DNA of 64,000 bases from Bacillota bacterium (GCA_021787335.1 JAJYMC010000039.1:2206-66205); one strand, 5' to 3'; shown: positions 29,834-38,988, numbered from the stretch's first letter. Notes: generated by a model from the sequence alone, not told the origin. Numbers and translations: made by a program.

Positions 29834-30034
29834 ATGAGTCAGAGGTCTTTCTGGGGTGGGCTGTTGACGGGGGGCCTGATCGGGATGGCCATCGCCATCG
29901 CCATGGCCCCGCAACTCAAGCCTGAGACGCGCGAGCACATAATGAGCACCAGCAAGCACTGGTCCGGGCGGGCGGGCAGACTACTGAGCAAGGGCCGTGA
30001 CGCGGTCATGGACGCGGCCGACAACCTGCACTGA
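29834..30034 (+). CDS. Small YtxH-like membrane protein
   Basis: This 66-residue protein has one N-terminal membrane segment (GGLLTGGLIGMAIAIAMAPQ) followed by PETREHIMSTSK and a basic amphipathic helix, the layout of YtxH-family stress/envelope proteins. GGAGGTGA precedes the ATG. It lies between the zinc-ribbon gene and a terminator. Confidence 0.75.
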   Translation: MSQRSFWGGLLTGGLIGMAIAIAMAPQLKPETREHIMSTSKHWSGRAGRLLSKGRDAVMDAADNLH

Positions 30035-30100
30035 CGCCGGGCGCGCCGTTATACGGGCGCGCGCGGGAGGGCAAGTGATCGGATGACGGTCGTCGACGCG

Positions 30101-30128
30101 GGAGGAGGCACTTGAGCCTCCTCCTTTT
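30101..30128 (+). terminator. Terminator after the PRC / zinc-ribbon / YtxH group
   Basis: A perfect 9-bp stem (30101-30109 with 30116-30124) is followed by TTTT. Confidence 0.85.
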
Positions 30129-30191
30129 CACACCGTGAGGCCTGGCATGGTGGCGGGCGAAGCCCGCGGGACCGCGAAAGGGGGGATGAAG

Positions 30192-31376
30192 ATGGCCGGT
30201 CCGAACTGGATGGCGGTCCGGCGATACCGAGTAGCCGCGTTGGTCCTGACGATGCTCGCCATCGTCGCCCTCCTCTACCGGGTGCGGGGTATCCTCAGCC
30301 CGTTCGTGCTGGCCGGGGTGATCACCTACATCCTCGAACCGCCGGTCCGGACCCTGGAGCGGCGGGGGTTCCCGCGGCTGCTGTCCATCGTCCTCATCTA
30401 TTTCCTGGTCATCGGGGCCGTCGCCCTGACCGTCGCCTGGGTCGTGCCGTCGGCCCTGGCCGAACTCAACGCCTTGGCCCAGAGCCTGCCGGGCTACATG
30501 CAACAGGCCGAGCAGTTGGGCCTGCGGGTGCAGAGCTTCTACGCCCGCCTGTCCCTACCCGAGGCGGTCCGGGCCACCCTCGACCTCAGCATCCGCAACG
30601 CCGAGTCCGGGCTGCTCAGGGTCATCGGTGACGCCATCACCGGCATCCTCGGCGCCGCGAGCTGGCTGCCCGGCCTGATCCTGGCGCCGTTCCTGGCCTT
30701 CTACGCCCTGAAGGATCTGGCCGTCATCAAGGCCGGCTTCGTCAGGAGCCTACCCAGGGAATCGCGAACCGAGGTGATGGCCGTCCTATCAGGGATTGAC
30801 GCGGTCCTCAGCCGCTTCCTCCGCGGTCAGCTCATCCTGTCCGCCGTGATCGGCGCCGCCTTCGCCTTCGGCCTACGGCTCCTGGGCATCCCGTTCTGGG
30901 TCATCATCGGCGTGTTCGCCGCCTTCGCCGAGGTCATCCCGTACTTCGGGCCGGTCATCGGGGCCACGCCCGCCGTGATTATCGCCCTGACCCGCTCGCC
31001 GGCCCTGGCCCTCAACGTCATCATCCTGTTCGTCGTGATCCAGGAAATCGAGAACGTGGTCCTGGCACCAAAGATAATGGGCGACAGCATCGGCCTGCAC
31101 CCGTTGTGGGTCTTCTTCGCCGTCCTGGCCGGCGGCGAACTGGCCGGATTCTGGGGCCTTCTGCTGGCGGTGCCGACGGCCGGCGTCGTGCGGGTCATCG
31201 GTGCCTACGCCGTCCGCAAGCTGTCGATGGCGGCGACGCAGGCGGCGGCTGAACCGCCGCGTCCGCCCGGGCCGCCGCGATCAGGGCCGGCGCCGACGTC
31301 GCGACCGGTGGCCCGCCCCGTGGTCCGCGCCCCGCACGTTGACAAGGCCCCCTATGCCAAGTATAATGAAGAGTAA
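30192..31376 (+). CDS. AI-2E family (UPF0118) transporter
   Basis: This 394-residue permease has the family layout: two N-terminal helices, a long periplasmic or cytosolic insert (about residues 85-170), then a C-terminal bundle with FLRGQLILSAVIGAAF, PYFGPVIGATPAVIIA and LAPKIMGDSIGLHPLWVFF. Members export small molecules or act as ion antiporters. The ATG at 30192 is 6 bases after AAAGGGGGG. The Pro/Arg-rich C-terminal tail overlaps the promoter of the downstream T-box. Confidence 0.88.
   Translation: MAGPNWMAVRRYRVAALVLTMLAIVALLYRVRGILSPFVLAGVITYILEPPVRTLERRGFPRLLSIVLIYFLVIGAVALTVAWVVPSALAELNALAQSLPGYMQQAEQLGLRVQSFYARLSLPEAVRATLDLSIRNAESGLLRVIGDAITGILGAASWLPGLILAPFLAFYALKDLAVIKAGFVRSLPRESRTEVMAVLSGIDAVLSRFLRGQLILSAVIGAAFAFGLRLLGIPFWVIIGVFAAFAEVIPYFGPVIGATPAVIIALTRSPALALNVIILFVVIQEIENVVLAPKIMGDSIGLHPLWVFFAVLAGGELAGFWGLLLAVPTAGVVRVIGAYAVRKLSMAATQAAAEPPRPPGPPRSGPAPTSRPVARPVVRAPHVDKAPYAKYNEE
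31339..31367 (+). promoter_or_regulatory. Promoter of the alanine T-box transcript
   Basis: Perfect TTGACA (31339-31344) and TATAAT (31362-31367) with a 17-base spacer lie inside the last codons of the AI-2E gene. The start is expected near 31374. Confidence 0.85.
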
Positions 31377-31659
31377 GTTAAAAAAACCAGGCGATGATGG
31401 GATCAACAGGGTCACCAACGACGTCGAAGAGAGGCCCCGCAAGGTGCGAAAGGGGCTGACGCACGGACCCTCGGCAAGCCATCCCGGAGCTTCGGCCAAA
31501 GCCCCCGCACCGGTTCTTGAAACCGGGCGGGGGGCCTGAACCGACGGGTAAGGCCCGTGACAGCCGGACAGAGTTGACCGCGAGGCGAAAGCGCCCGCCG
31601 GTCAATCAGGGTGGTACCGCGAACGACCTCGCCCCTGCAACAGGGGGCGGGTTTTTTTG
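31374..31659 (+). promoter_or_regulatory. T-box leader, alanine-specific
   Basis: The conserved T-box AGGGTGGTACCGCG is at 31608-31621 and a terminator (31627-31658) follows. Stem I can be drawn with GGGAT/ATCCC and GGGTC/GACCC arms around the specifier loop, whose 3' side (31471-31480) holds GCA at 31474-31476, an alanine codon followed by A. Uncharged tRNA-Ala would stabilise the antiterminator and switch on the HEAT-repeat gene and alaS. Confidence 0.92.
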
Positions 31660-31762
31660 GTTTCCGGGGCCCGCGGAGAGCCGGACCCGCCGGCGGCTCC
31701 GGAGACACCTTTACATAAGATATCTTCTGTCAACTAGCTCGCACAGGGAGAACACCCCCGGC

Positions 31763-32515
31763 ATGAAAACCGCCGCCGAAAGACTCGAACACATCCGGAG
31801 CACCCGCGACCAGGGCGAGCTGACTCTCGCCCTTTCCGACCCCTCCCACCTGGTGGTGGAGGCGGCCGCGAAGCGACTGACCGACGAGGGCGCGGCCACG
31901 GCGCTGCTCCAAAGCTACCTACGCCTGCACGAGGCCGCCCCCAGGGCCGATCCCGGGTGCTGGGCCAGGATGGCGGTGATCGAGGCCATGTCCAGACTAC
32001 AGTCGCCCCGCGCGGAGCAGGCGGCCAAGCTGGCCATGGACACCGTCCAGGTCGAACGCGTGGGTACCGGACTGGTGGACACGGCCACCGGCCTTCGGGC
32101 CGCCGCGGCCAGGGCGATCGGGGCCCTCGGAGACCTCGGGGGTACCGCGGTGCTTGCCGTGAAGCTGGCCTACCCGGGCCAGGAGCTTGGTGAGGTGCTC
32201 GCGGAGTGTATGGACGCGCTCGCGGCGCTGAAGGACGAGCGCATCGTGGGCATCCTCAACCCCTGGCTGAAGTACGGGAACCCGTATCTCGTGAGCGTCG
32301 CCGCGACCGCGATGGCTCAGGGCGCCGGAAAAGCAGCCCTGCAAGCGCTGGTGGCTTCGGTTCCGGGGGCGGTGGCGGACGCCAGAGAGGCCGTGGTCTA
32401 CGCGATTGCCAGCGTTCGTTCGGAGGAAACGCGGGCGGCGCTCCAATCGCTCGCCGAGAGCGAGGATCAGGTGGTGAGCAAGGCCGCGAAAAGTATGCTT
32501 GGAGCGGTCGGGTAA
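31763..32515 (+). CDS. HEAT-repeat-like protein in the alaS transcript
   Basis: This 250-residue all-helical protein has repeated paired helices with patterns such as AAARAIGALGDLGG, LAECMDALAALKDERIV and AREAVVYAIASVRSEETRAAL, typical of HEAT or PBS-lyase-type repeats that bind proteins. No catalytic motif is seen. The ATG at 31763 follows a GGGAG; the longer frame runs through the T-box. It lies between the alanine T-box and alaS with no terminator between, so it is switched on when tRNA-Ala is uncharged. Confidence 0.7.
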   Translation: MKTAAERLEHIRSTRDQGELTLALSDPSHLVVEAAAKRLTDEGAATALLQSYLRLHEAAPRADPGCWARMAVIEAMSRLQSPRAEQAAKLAMDTVQVERVGTGLVDTATGLRAAAARAIGALGDLGGTAVLAVKLAYPGQELGEVLAECMDALAALKDERIVGILNPWLKYGNPYLVSVAATAMAQGAGKAALQALVASVPGAVADAREAVVYAIASVRSEETRAALQSLAESEDQVVSKAAKSMLGAVG

Positions 32516-32575
32516 AGTCAGAGCGAGACACCAAGAGAGACGCATCCGTACCTACAGTTGAGGAGGACCAGACCG

Positions 32576-35224
32576 ATGAGACGCATGTCGGGCAACGAGA
32601 TTCGCCGAAGCTTCCTGGACTTCTTCGCCTCGAAGGGGCACACGGTGCTGCCGAGCGCGGCACTGGTGCCGGTCGACGACCCCACGCTCCTCTGGATCAA
32701 CTGCGGCATGGCGCCCTTGAAGCCGTACTTCGAAGAACGCGTCGCCCCGCCCAACCGGCGCCTGGCCTCGAGCCAGAAGTCCATCCGTACCAACGACATC
32801 GAGAACGTCGGGCGGACCCCGCGGCACCACACCTTCTTCGAGATGCTCGGGAACTTCTCCATCGGGGACTACTTCAAGGAAGACGCCATCGCCTGGGCCT
32901 GGGAGCTGGTCACCCAAGTCTTCGAGCTGCCGCCGGAGAAGCTCTACGTGACCGTTCATCCGACCGACGACGAGGCCCGTCAGATCTGGCTCAAGAAGAT
33001 CGGCCTGCCCGCCGGCAGGGTCCTCGACGACCCCGGCGACTTCTGGGACATCGGGCCCGGGCCGTGCGGCCCCAACTCGGAGATCTACATCGACCGCGGC
33101 GAGCATCTCAGCTGCGGAAAGCCCAATTGCCTGCCCGGGAGCTGCGACTGCTCACGCTGGCTGGAGTTCTGGAACCTCGTCTTCACCCAGTTCAGCCACA
33201 ACGAGGACGGCAGCCACACGCCGCTCCCGAAGAAGAACATCGACACCGGCATGGGCCTCGAGCGGATGGCCTCAATCATGCAGGGGGTCGACACCAACTT
33301 CGAGACCGACCTGCTCTACCCGATCATCGCCGAGACCTCGAAGCTGAGCGGGAAGCACTACAAGGAATCGCCCGAGACCCGGCTGGCGATGAACGTCATG
33401 GCCGACCACCTGCGCAGCGTGGTCATGGCCATCGGCGACGGCGCGGCGCCGTCCAACGAGGGCCGCGGCTACATCCTCCGGCGCCTCATCCGCCGGGCCA
33501 TCCGTTACGCCAGGACCCTTGGCTTCGAGGGCCCCGTCCTGAGCACCCTGGTGCCCACGGCGACGGACATCTTCAGCCAGCCGTACCCCGAGCTGGGCGC
33601 CAAGAACGAGGCCATCGCCCGGGTCATCCGCGGCGAGGAGGAGCGCTTCCACTCCACCCTGAGCGACGGCATGCGTATCGCCGAAGGGATCATCACCGAG
33701 GCCAAGGCCGGCGGGCGCCAGGTCATCGAGGGCCGGCAGGCTTTTCTGCTCTACGACACCTACGGCTTCCCCCTCGACCTGACCGAGGACATCGCCGCCG
33801 AGAACGGCCTCCGCGTCGACCGCGGCGGCTTCGAGAAGGCTATGGAGGAGCAGCGCCGGCGGGCCCGCGCGGCCCGGCAGGGCGTCGAAGGCTGGGATTC
33901 CTCGGCCGCCTTCGCCCAATCGTTGAAGAAGTTCCACAAGACCGAGTTCATCGGCTACGACCAGCTGGCCGCCAAGGCCAAGGTGCTGGCGGTGGTCAGG
34001 AGCGGCGAGGTCGTCGACACGGCCCAGCCCGGCGAGGAGGTCGACATCCTCCTCGACCAGACGCCATTCTATGCTGAGAGCGGCGGCCAGGTCAGCGACC
34101 AGGGCGAGTTGACCTCGGGCGAGACCCGGGTCTTCGAGGTTTATGGGGTGAAGAAGCTGGAGGACGGTAAGTTCCTGCACGTCGGGCGGGTCGGCGAGAC
34201 CCCGGTCAAGACGGGGATGGAGGTCACCGCCAAGGTCGACCAGGAACGCCGCCTGGCCACGGCCAGGAACCACACCGCGACCCACCTCCTGCAGGCCGCC
34301 CTGCGCCGGATCCTCGGTGACCACGTCAACCAGGCCGGCTCCTACGTCGAACCCGACCGCCTCCGGTTCGACTTCTCACACTCGGCGGCGATGACCCGGG
34401 ACGAGATAAGGGCGGCCGAGCGGCTCGTCAACGAAAAGGTCCTCGAAGGCCTCCCGGTCACCTGGCATGAGACCAGCCTGGCCGAGGCCAAGGCGGGAGG
34501 GGCCACGGCCCTCTTCGGCGAGAAGTACGGCGAGCGGGTCCGGATCGTCAGCATCGGCGACTTCAGTCGCGAGCTGTGCGGGGGTACGCATCTCACCGCC
34601 GCCCACCAGATCGGGCTGTTCAAGATCGTCGGCGAGGGCAGCATCGGTTCGGGCGTCCGGCGCGTGGAGGCGGTGACGGGGGAGGGCGCCCTGGCCTACG
34701 TCGAGGGCCGCGATGACCTCCTGACCACGGTCGCCGACGAACTCAGGACCACCGTCCCTGAGCTCCAGACCAAGGCCGGCGAACTGCAGAAGATGGTCAA
34801 GGAACGGGACAAGGAAATTGAGACCATGCAACGGCGGCTCGGCGGCTTCGCCGTCGAGGAGCTGGTGGCCGCGGCCAGAGACCTCTCCGGGGTCAAGGTG
34901 GTCGCCGGCAAGGCCGACGTCGGTAACCAGGAAGCCCTGCGCGAACTGGCCGACCGGGTCCGCGACCGGCTGGGCTCAGGCGTGGTCCTCATCGGCTCCT
35001 CCGCCGGCGAGGGCAAGGTCAGCTTCGTCAGCGTCGTCACTAAGGACCTCCTGCCGCGCGGTCTGAACGCCGGCGAGATCGTCCGCGAGGCGGCCAAGGT
35101 CGCCGGGGGCGGCGGGGGCGGTAGGCCCGACATGGCCCAGGCCGGCGGGAAAAATCCGGCCATGCTCGACCAGGCCATCGCCCGGGGCGTCGAGGTCGTG
35201 ACCCAGAAGATCGGTGCCAAATAG
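32576..35224 (+). CDS. alaS: Alanyl-tRNA synthetase
   Basis: This 882-residue enzyme is complete: aminoacylation core (MSGNEIRRSFLDFFASKGH, then TPRHHTFFEMLGNFS), editing domain with the zinc/water residues in NHTATHLLQ and ELCGGTHL, a coiled-coil stretch (ELQTKAGELQKMVKERDKE) and the DHHA1-type C-Ala domain with a Gly run (VAGGGGGGRPDMAQAGG). GAGGAGGA is 9 bases before the ATG. It is controlled by the alanine T-box upstream. Confidence 0.97.
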   Translation: MRRMSGNEIRRSFLDFFASKGHTVLPSAALVPVDDPTLLWINCGMAPLKPYFEERVAPPNRRLASSQKSIRTNDIENVGRTPRHHTFFEMLGNFSIGDYFKEDAIAWAWELVTQVFELPPEKLYVTVHPTDDEARQIWLKKIGLPAGRVLDDPGDFWDIGPGPCGPNSEIYIDRGEHLSCGKPNCLPGSCDCSRWLEFWNLVFTQFSHNEDGSHTPLPKKNIDTGMGLERMASIMQGVDTNFETDLLYPIIAETSKLSGKHYKESPETRLAMNVMADHLRSVVMAIGDGAAPSNEGRGYILRRLIRRAIRYARTLGFEGPVLSTLVPTATDIFSQPYPELGAKNEAIARVIRGEEERFHSTLSDGMRIAEGIITEAKAGGRQVIEGRQAFLLYDTYGFPLDLTEDIAAENGLRVDRGGFEKAMEEQRRRARAARQGVEGWDSSAAFAQSLKKFHKTEFIGYDQLAAKAKVLAVVRSGEVVDTAQPGEEVDILLDQTPFYAESGGQVSDQGELTSGETRVFEVYGVKKLEDGKFLHVGRVGETPVKTGMEVTAKVDQERRLATARNHTATHLLQAALRRILGDHVNQAGSYVEPDRLRFDFSHSAAMTRDEIRAAERLVNEKVLEGLPVTWHETSLAEAKAGGATALFGEKYGERVRIVSIGDFSRELCGGTHLTAAHQIGLFKIVGEGSIGSGVRRVEAVTGEGALAYVEGRDDLLTTVADELRTTVPELQTKAGELQKMVKERDKEIETMQRRLGGFAVEELVAAARDLSGVKVVAGKADVGNQEALRELADRVRDRLGSGVVLIGSSAGEGKVSFVSVVTKDLLPRGLNAGEIVREAAKVAGGGGGGRPDMAQAGGKNPAMLDQAIARGVEVVTQKIGAK

Positions 35225-35262
35225 CCCTCGGGATACGGTGATAGATATAAACGACATGACTC

Positions 35263-35297
35263 AGAAAGCCGCCCGGACAATGGGGCGGCTTTCTTTA
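35263..35297 (+). terminator. Terminator of alaS
   Basis: A 12-bp stem (35263-35274 with 35283-35294) is followed by TTTA. Confidence 0.8.
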
Positions 35298-35491
35298 CGT
35301 GAATGGCTTAGATGAATATCAACGCTACCTTGAGCGGGCAGGGCATGGAGAAGAGAACAGGTGAGGCACGCATCGTAGATAATAATCAGGGCAAGCGGCA
35401 CGACGCCACGCACTGGGATAGATATGAACGCATAGGACGGCGGCGACGCGCCCGGCCCTCCCGGGAATGTAGTTAAAGATAGACCTTCGCG

Positions 35492-35508
35492 GCAGGCCGA
35501 CCGCGGTC
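35492..35508 (+). repeat. 17-bp direct repeat, copy 1
   Basis: GCAGGCCGACCGCGGTC occurs here, upstream of the cysteine T-box promoter, and again at 35861-35877 inside the T-box leader. Here it lies in a hairpin (AGACC/GGTCT arms). Confidence 0.75.
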
Positions 35509-35541
35509 TTTCGATGGCGGCAAAATGGAAGGACAAACCCG

Positions 35542-35570
35542 TTGACTTTTGGGGGGCCGATGAGTAGAAT
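35542..35570 (+). promoter_or_regulatory. Promoter of the cysteine T-box transcript
   Basis: TTGACT (35542-35547) and TAGAAT (35565-35570) have a 17-base spacer; the start is expected near 35577. Confidence 0.75.
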
Positions 35571-35576
35571 ATGAGC

Positions 35577-35973
35577 CAATAGCAAGAACGCCAAGGACGA
35601 TGAACGGGAGAAGTAACTCCTTGCGACGCCGTCAGAGAGGGCCCGGTCGGTGAGATGGGCCTCGGTGGTCAGGGAGCGAAATGCGCCTGTGAGTCCCGCC
35701 CGCGAAGATCCCCCGTCTCCGACGGCCTCATCGGCCGGCGAGTCGCAGGGACTGAGCAGACGGCGGTAGGCCACCGTTAACCGGCCGGGGCATCAGGACG
35801 CGCCGTGGGATCAGCCGCGGCGACCGGACCTCGTGCCCGTCGAGATGAGCGTGAGTCGGCGCAGGCCGACCGCGGTCGCCCGCGGGGCGGCCGGTCACCC
35901 GTAGGACTCGCGCTCGAATTAGGGTGGAACAGCGGATTCCCCGCCCCTGAGTGATTTCAGGGGTGGGGTTTTT
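35577..35973 (+). promoter_or_regulatory. T-box leader, cysteine-specific
   Basis: The T-box sequence AGGGTGGAACAGCGG is at 35921-35935, followed by a terminator (35939-35950 with 35957-35968, then TTTTT). Stem I contains the AGTA bulge motif and the AGAGAG segment. The specifier loop can be placed between ACGGG/CCTGT and CTCC/GGGAG helices; its 3' side reads CGAAATGCG, giving TGC (35682-35684), a cysteine codon. This fits the cysteine biosynthesis genes downstream, which would be expressed when tRNA-Cys is uncharged. Confidence 0.88.
35861..35877 (+). repeat. 17-bp direct repeat, copy 2
   Basis: This is an exact copy of 35492-35508, located in the T-box leader between stem I and the antiterminator. 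Confidence 0.75.
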
Positions 35974-36033
35974 CATTTTCCCCGCCGTTTTCCCCGGTTG
36001 TCCTTGGCTTCGTGCCGCAAAGGAGGCGTTCCC

Positions 36034-36723
36034 ATGCTTGAGCGGTTGATGTCGGGAGCGGCTCGTCGGGACGTCCGGGCGGTCCTGGAACGCGACCCGG
36101 CGGCCAGGAGCGTCCTCGAGGTCATCCTATGCTATCCGGGGCTCCACGCGGTCTGGATCCACCGGTCGGCGCGCCGCCTCTACAGGTGGCGGCTTTTCAC
36201 GGCGGCCCGGCTCCTCTCCCAGTTCGGCCGGTTCCTGACCGGCATCGAGATCCATCCCGGGGCTCGCCTTGGGCCCGGCCTCTTCATCGACCATGGGATG
36301 GGCGTTGTCATCGGGGAGACCGCCGAGGTCGGCGAGGACGTCATCATCTACCACGGAGTGGTCCTGGGAGGCACGGGCAAGGAGAAGGGCAAGCGCCACC
36401 CGACCATCGGCCGGAACGTCATCATCGGCGCCGGGGCCAAGGTCCTCGGGGCCATCACCATCGGCGACAACTGCAAAATCGGTGCCGGGGCCGTGGTCAT
36501 CAGGTCGGTTCCCCCCAACTGCACCGTCGTCGGCGTACCCGGCCGCGTGGTCAGGCGCGACGGCGTCCGCACGGCGAGGGCCGAGCTGGACCACGCCGAC
36601 CTGCCCGACCCGGTGGCCGAGGCTATCGGCACGCTCAGCCGCCGGCTCGCCCGGCTGGAGGAGAACCAATCATCCAAGGAGGTTGAGACAGAATGCGAAT
36701 CGCCAATGACGTCACGGCTTTGA
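36034..36723 (+). CDS. cysE: Serine O-acetyltransferase
   Basis: CysE makes O-acetylserine, the first step of cysteine synthesis. The N-terminal helices (residues 1-65) are followed by a left-handed beta-helix with [40 protein letters not shown] and [15 protein letters not shown], which include the catalytic His-Asp pair. The length is 229 residues with a non-conserved tail. AAAGGAGG precedes the ATG. Its 3' end overlaps cysK by 31 bases, and the cysteine T-box controls it. Confidence 0.95.
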   Translation: MLERLMSGAARRDVRAVLERDPAARSVLEVILCYPGLHAVWIHRSARRLYRWRLFTAARLLSQFGRFLTGIEIHPGARLGPGLFIDHGMGVVIGETAEVGEDVIIYHGVVLGGTGKEKGKRHPTIGRNVIIGAGAKVLGAITIGDNCKIGAGAVVIRSVPPNCTVVGVPGRVVRRDGVRTARAELDHADLPDPVAEAIGTLSRRLARLEENQSSKEVETECESPMTSRL

Positions 36724-37682
36724 TCGGCGGAACCCCCCTGGTCCGGCTAAACCGGGTGACCGGGGACGCCCGGGCGACCGTGGTCGCCAAGCTCGAGTTC
36801 ACCAACCCGGGGGGCAGCGTCAAGGACCGCATCAGCCTGAGCATGATCGAGGAAGCCGAACGCGCCGGCCGCCTGGGCCCAGAGACGGTCATCCTCGAGC
36901 CGACCAGCGGCAACACCGGGGTCGGGCTGGCCCTCGTCTGCGCGGCCAGGGGTCGCCGCTGCGTCTTGGTCATGCCCGAGACGATGAGCGTCGAGCGGAG
37001 GATGCTCCTCACCGCCCTGGGGGCGGGGCTCGTCCTCACGCCGGGCGCCGAGGGCATGTCCGGAGCCGTCGCCAGGGCGGCGGCGATGGCCGCCGAGGAC
37101 CCGCGGTACTTCATCCCGCAGCAGTTCGAGAACCCGGCCAACCCGGCCGTCCACCGGCAAACCACGGCCGAGGAGATCTGGGAAGACACGGACGGGCGGG
37201 TCGACATCGTCGTCGCCGGCGTCGGCACGGGTGGGACCATCACCGGGGTGGCCGAGGTCCTCAAGGCTCGTAAGCCGGGGCTGCGCGCGGTGGCCGTCGA
37301 GCCGGCGGCCTCGCCCGTGCTCTCCGGGGGCGCCCCGGGCAAGCACAAGATCCAGGGCATCGGGGCCGGTTTTGTCCCGAAGGTCCTCAACCGGGAGGTC
37401 ATCGACGAAATCATTACCGTGACCGATGATGAGGCCCTGGCCATGGGCCGTCGCCTGGCCCGCCAGGAAGGGCTCTTGGTCGGCATTTCGTCGGGGGCGG
37501 CGGCGCACGCCGCGCTGACCCTGGCCGCGCGCCCAGAGAACGCCGGCAAGCTCATCGTCACCGTCTTCCCGGATACCGGGACCCGCTACCTGTCGACGCA
37601 GCTCTATGAGGAGCCGGCGGGCGCACGGACCGAGGGTCCGCTGCTCATCGAGAAGGAGGCCCCCGATGTCCGGCAGAAATGA
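36693..37682 (+). CDS. cysK: Cysteine synthase
   Basis: This PLP enzyme joins O-acetylserine and sulfide to give cysteine. The PLP lysine is in [10 protein letters not shown] (residues ~38-47), the phosphate loop in [13 protein letters not shown] and GTGGTITG, and the substrate loop follows. The length is 329 residues. It overlaps cysE upstream and the sulfite reductase/TusA fusion downstream by 17 bases, showing tight coupling. Confidence 0.95.
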   Translation: MRIANDVTALIGGTPLVRLNRVTGDARATVVAKLEFTNPGGSVKDRISLSMIEEAERAGRLGPETVILEPTSGNTGVGLALVCAARGRRCVLVMPETMSVERRMLLTALGAGLVLTPGAEGMSGAVARAAAMAAEDPRYFIPQQFENPANPAVHRQTTAEEIWEDTDGRVDIVVAGVGTGGTITGVAEVLKARKPGLRAVAVEPAASPVLSGGAPGKHKIQGIGAGFVPKVLNREVIDEIITVTDDEALAMGRRLARQEGLLVGISSGAAAHAALTLAARPENAGKLIVTVFPDTGTRYLSTQLYEEPAGARTEGPLLIEKEAPDVRQK

Positions 37683-38868
37683 AGCCATCGCCCGGTTGAA
37701 GGACGGGGGCTTTGTCAAGCAACGCCAGGAAGGCTACTTCGCGGTCCGGGTCCGGGTGGTCGCCGGCAACCTGGGGGCCGAACAGCTCCCAAGAGTCGCC
37801 GAGATCGCCAGCCGTTACGGGCGCGGCTACGTCAGCCTGACCGTCCGGCAGGGCCTCGAGATCCCCTGGGTCCAACGCGAAGACCTCGAGGCCTGCAAGG
37901 CCGAACTGGTCGAGGCCGGCCTAGCGGTGGCCGGGTGCGGGCCGCGGGTACGGGCCATCGTCTGCTGCAAGGGCAGCGTCTGCCCGTACGGTCTGGTCGA
38001 CACGCAGGAGCTGGTGCGGGACTGGGACGCCCGGTTTTTCTCCCTCTCCGGATTCCCGCACAAGTTCAAGATCGGCTTGGCTGGCTGCCCGAATTGCTGC
38101 AGCAAGCCCCAGTTCAACGATGTCGGCCTGATGGCCCGGATGGAGCCCAGGCTGGTTGCCGAGAAGTGCAACGGCTGTGACCTGTGCGTCAAGGCCTGCC
38201 GGGAGGCGGCCATCACCATGGAGGGATGCCTCCCGGCCCGCGACGCCGCCCGCTGCCTCGGTTGCGGCGATTGCGTACGGGTCTGCCCGCGCGACGCCTG
38301 GCGGCCGGTGCGCACCGGCCTGTCGCTCTTCGTCGGCGGGAAGTTCGGCCGCCACCCGCGCTACGGGCGGCGCCTGGCCGAGTTCATCCCGGCCGAGCGG
38401 GCTTTCGAGGCCATCGAGGCGGTCATGGCCTATTACCGGCAGGACGGCCGCACCGGCGAGCGGCTGTGGGATACCACGGTGAGGGTTGGACTTGAGGACC
38501 TGCGCGAGCGTCTGGCCGCCCTGGGCGGTGAGCCTGGTCTGGCCGACGCCGGCCCGCTCACCCCAGCCAAGGCCGGCGCGGAGAAGCCCGGTGGCATGGA
38601 GAAGCCCGTCCTCGCCGCCGACGATACCGAAGGCGTTGCCGTCCTGGACCTCCGTGGCGAGCCCTGCCCGTACACCTTCATCCGGACGATGATCGCCCTC
38701 GACGAAGTGCCCGCCGGCGGGCGCCTGTTCGTGCTCCTCGACGACGGCCAGCCCATCCGCGACGTACCCCGGAGTCTGAAAGGGGCCGGGCATGAGGTCC
38801 AGCGAGTCACGCCCGAGGGGCCTTGCTTCCGCTTGCTGATCAGGAAGGGCGGGGCCCCGCCCGAGTAG
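37666..38868 (+). CDS. Siroheme sulfite/nitrite reductase-like domain + two [4Fe-4S] ferredoxin motifs + TusA-like domain (fusion)
   Basis: This 400-residue protein has a ferredoxin-like half domain of the sulfite/nitrite reductase family (residues ~5-85), a siroheme/[4Fe-4S] region with cysteines 100, 101, 106, 141, 144 and 145 (in [12 protein letters not shown] and [13 protein letters not shown]), and two ferredoxin motifs (C168-C178 and C197-C207). After a linker comes a TusA-like domain (~320-395) with the sulfur-carrying cysteine at 334 ([13 protein letters not shown]). It could reduce sulfite and pass on sulfur as a protein persulfide. AAGGAGG is 6 bases before the ATG. It shares the cysteine T-box transcript with cysE and cysK. 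Confidence 0.85.
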   Translation: MSGRNEAIARLKDGGFVKQRQEGYFAVRVRVVAGNLGAEQLPRVAEIASRYGRGYVSLTVRQGLEIPWVQREDLEACKAELVEAGLAVAGCGPRVRAIVCCKGSVCPYGLVDTQELVRDWDARFFSLSGFPHKFKIGLAGCPNCCSKPQFNDVGLMARMEPRLVAEKCNGCDLCVKACREAAITMEGCLPARDAARCLGCGDCVRVCPRDAWRPVRTGLSLFVGGKFGRHPRYGRRLAEFIPAERAFEAIEAVMAYYRQDGRTGERLWDTTVRVGLEDLRERLAALGGEPGLADAGPLTPAKAGAEKPGGMEKPVLAADDTEGVAVLDLRGEPCPYTFIRTMIALDEVPAGGRLFVLLDDGQPIRDVPRSLKGAGHEVQRVTPEGPCFRLLIRKGGAPPE

Positions 38869-38928
38869 TCCTCGCGTTATGATCTCGTGACTTCAGCCGC
38901 AAGACCAAGGGGACAGGAGGAACCCTAC

Positions 38929-38988
38929 TTGAACCGGAACGAGGGCACCGTGAGTGCCGAGCTTAGACCCGAGTTCAACAGTCCATAG
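38929..38988 (+). CDS. Possible 19-residue ORF
   Basis: TTG at 38929 lies 8 bases after GGACAGGAGG and opens a 19-codon frame that ends at TAG. It matches nothing I know. The same segment can fold (GGCAC/GTGCC hairpin; TTGAAC/GTTCAA arms), so it may be a leader peptide or part of a structured leader for the genes from 39082 on. Confidence 0.3.
   Translation: MNRNEGTVSAELRPEFNSP
38968..38982 (-). repeat. 15-bp motif, inverted copy
   Basis: CCCGAGTTCAACAGT is the reverse complement, with two mismatches, of 39061-39075. The two could form a long stem that closes a 78-base loop. Confidence 0.6.

Noticed and set aside
32206-34077. 623-codon plus frame overlapping alaS
   Set aside because: It lies in another frame of alaS and is made of Arg/Pro/Gly/His-rich shadow sequence.
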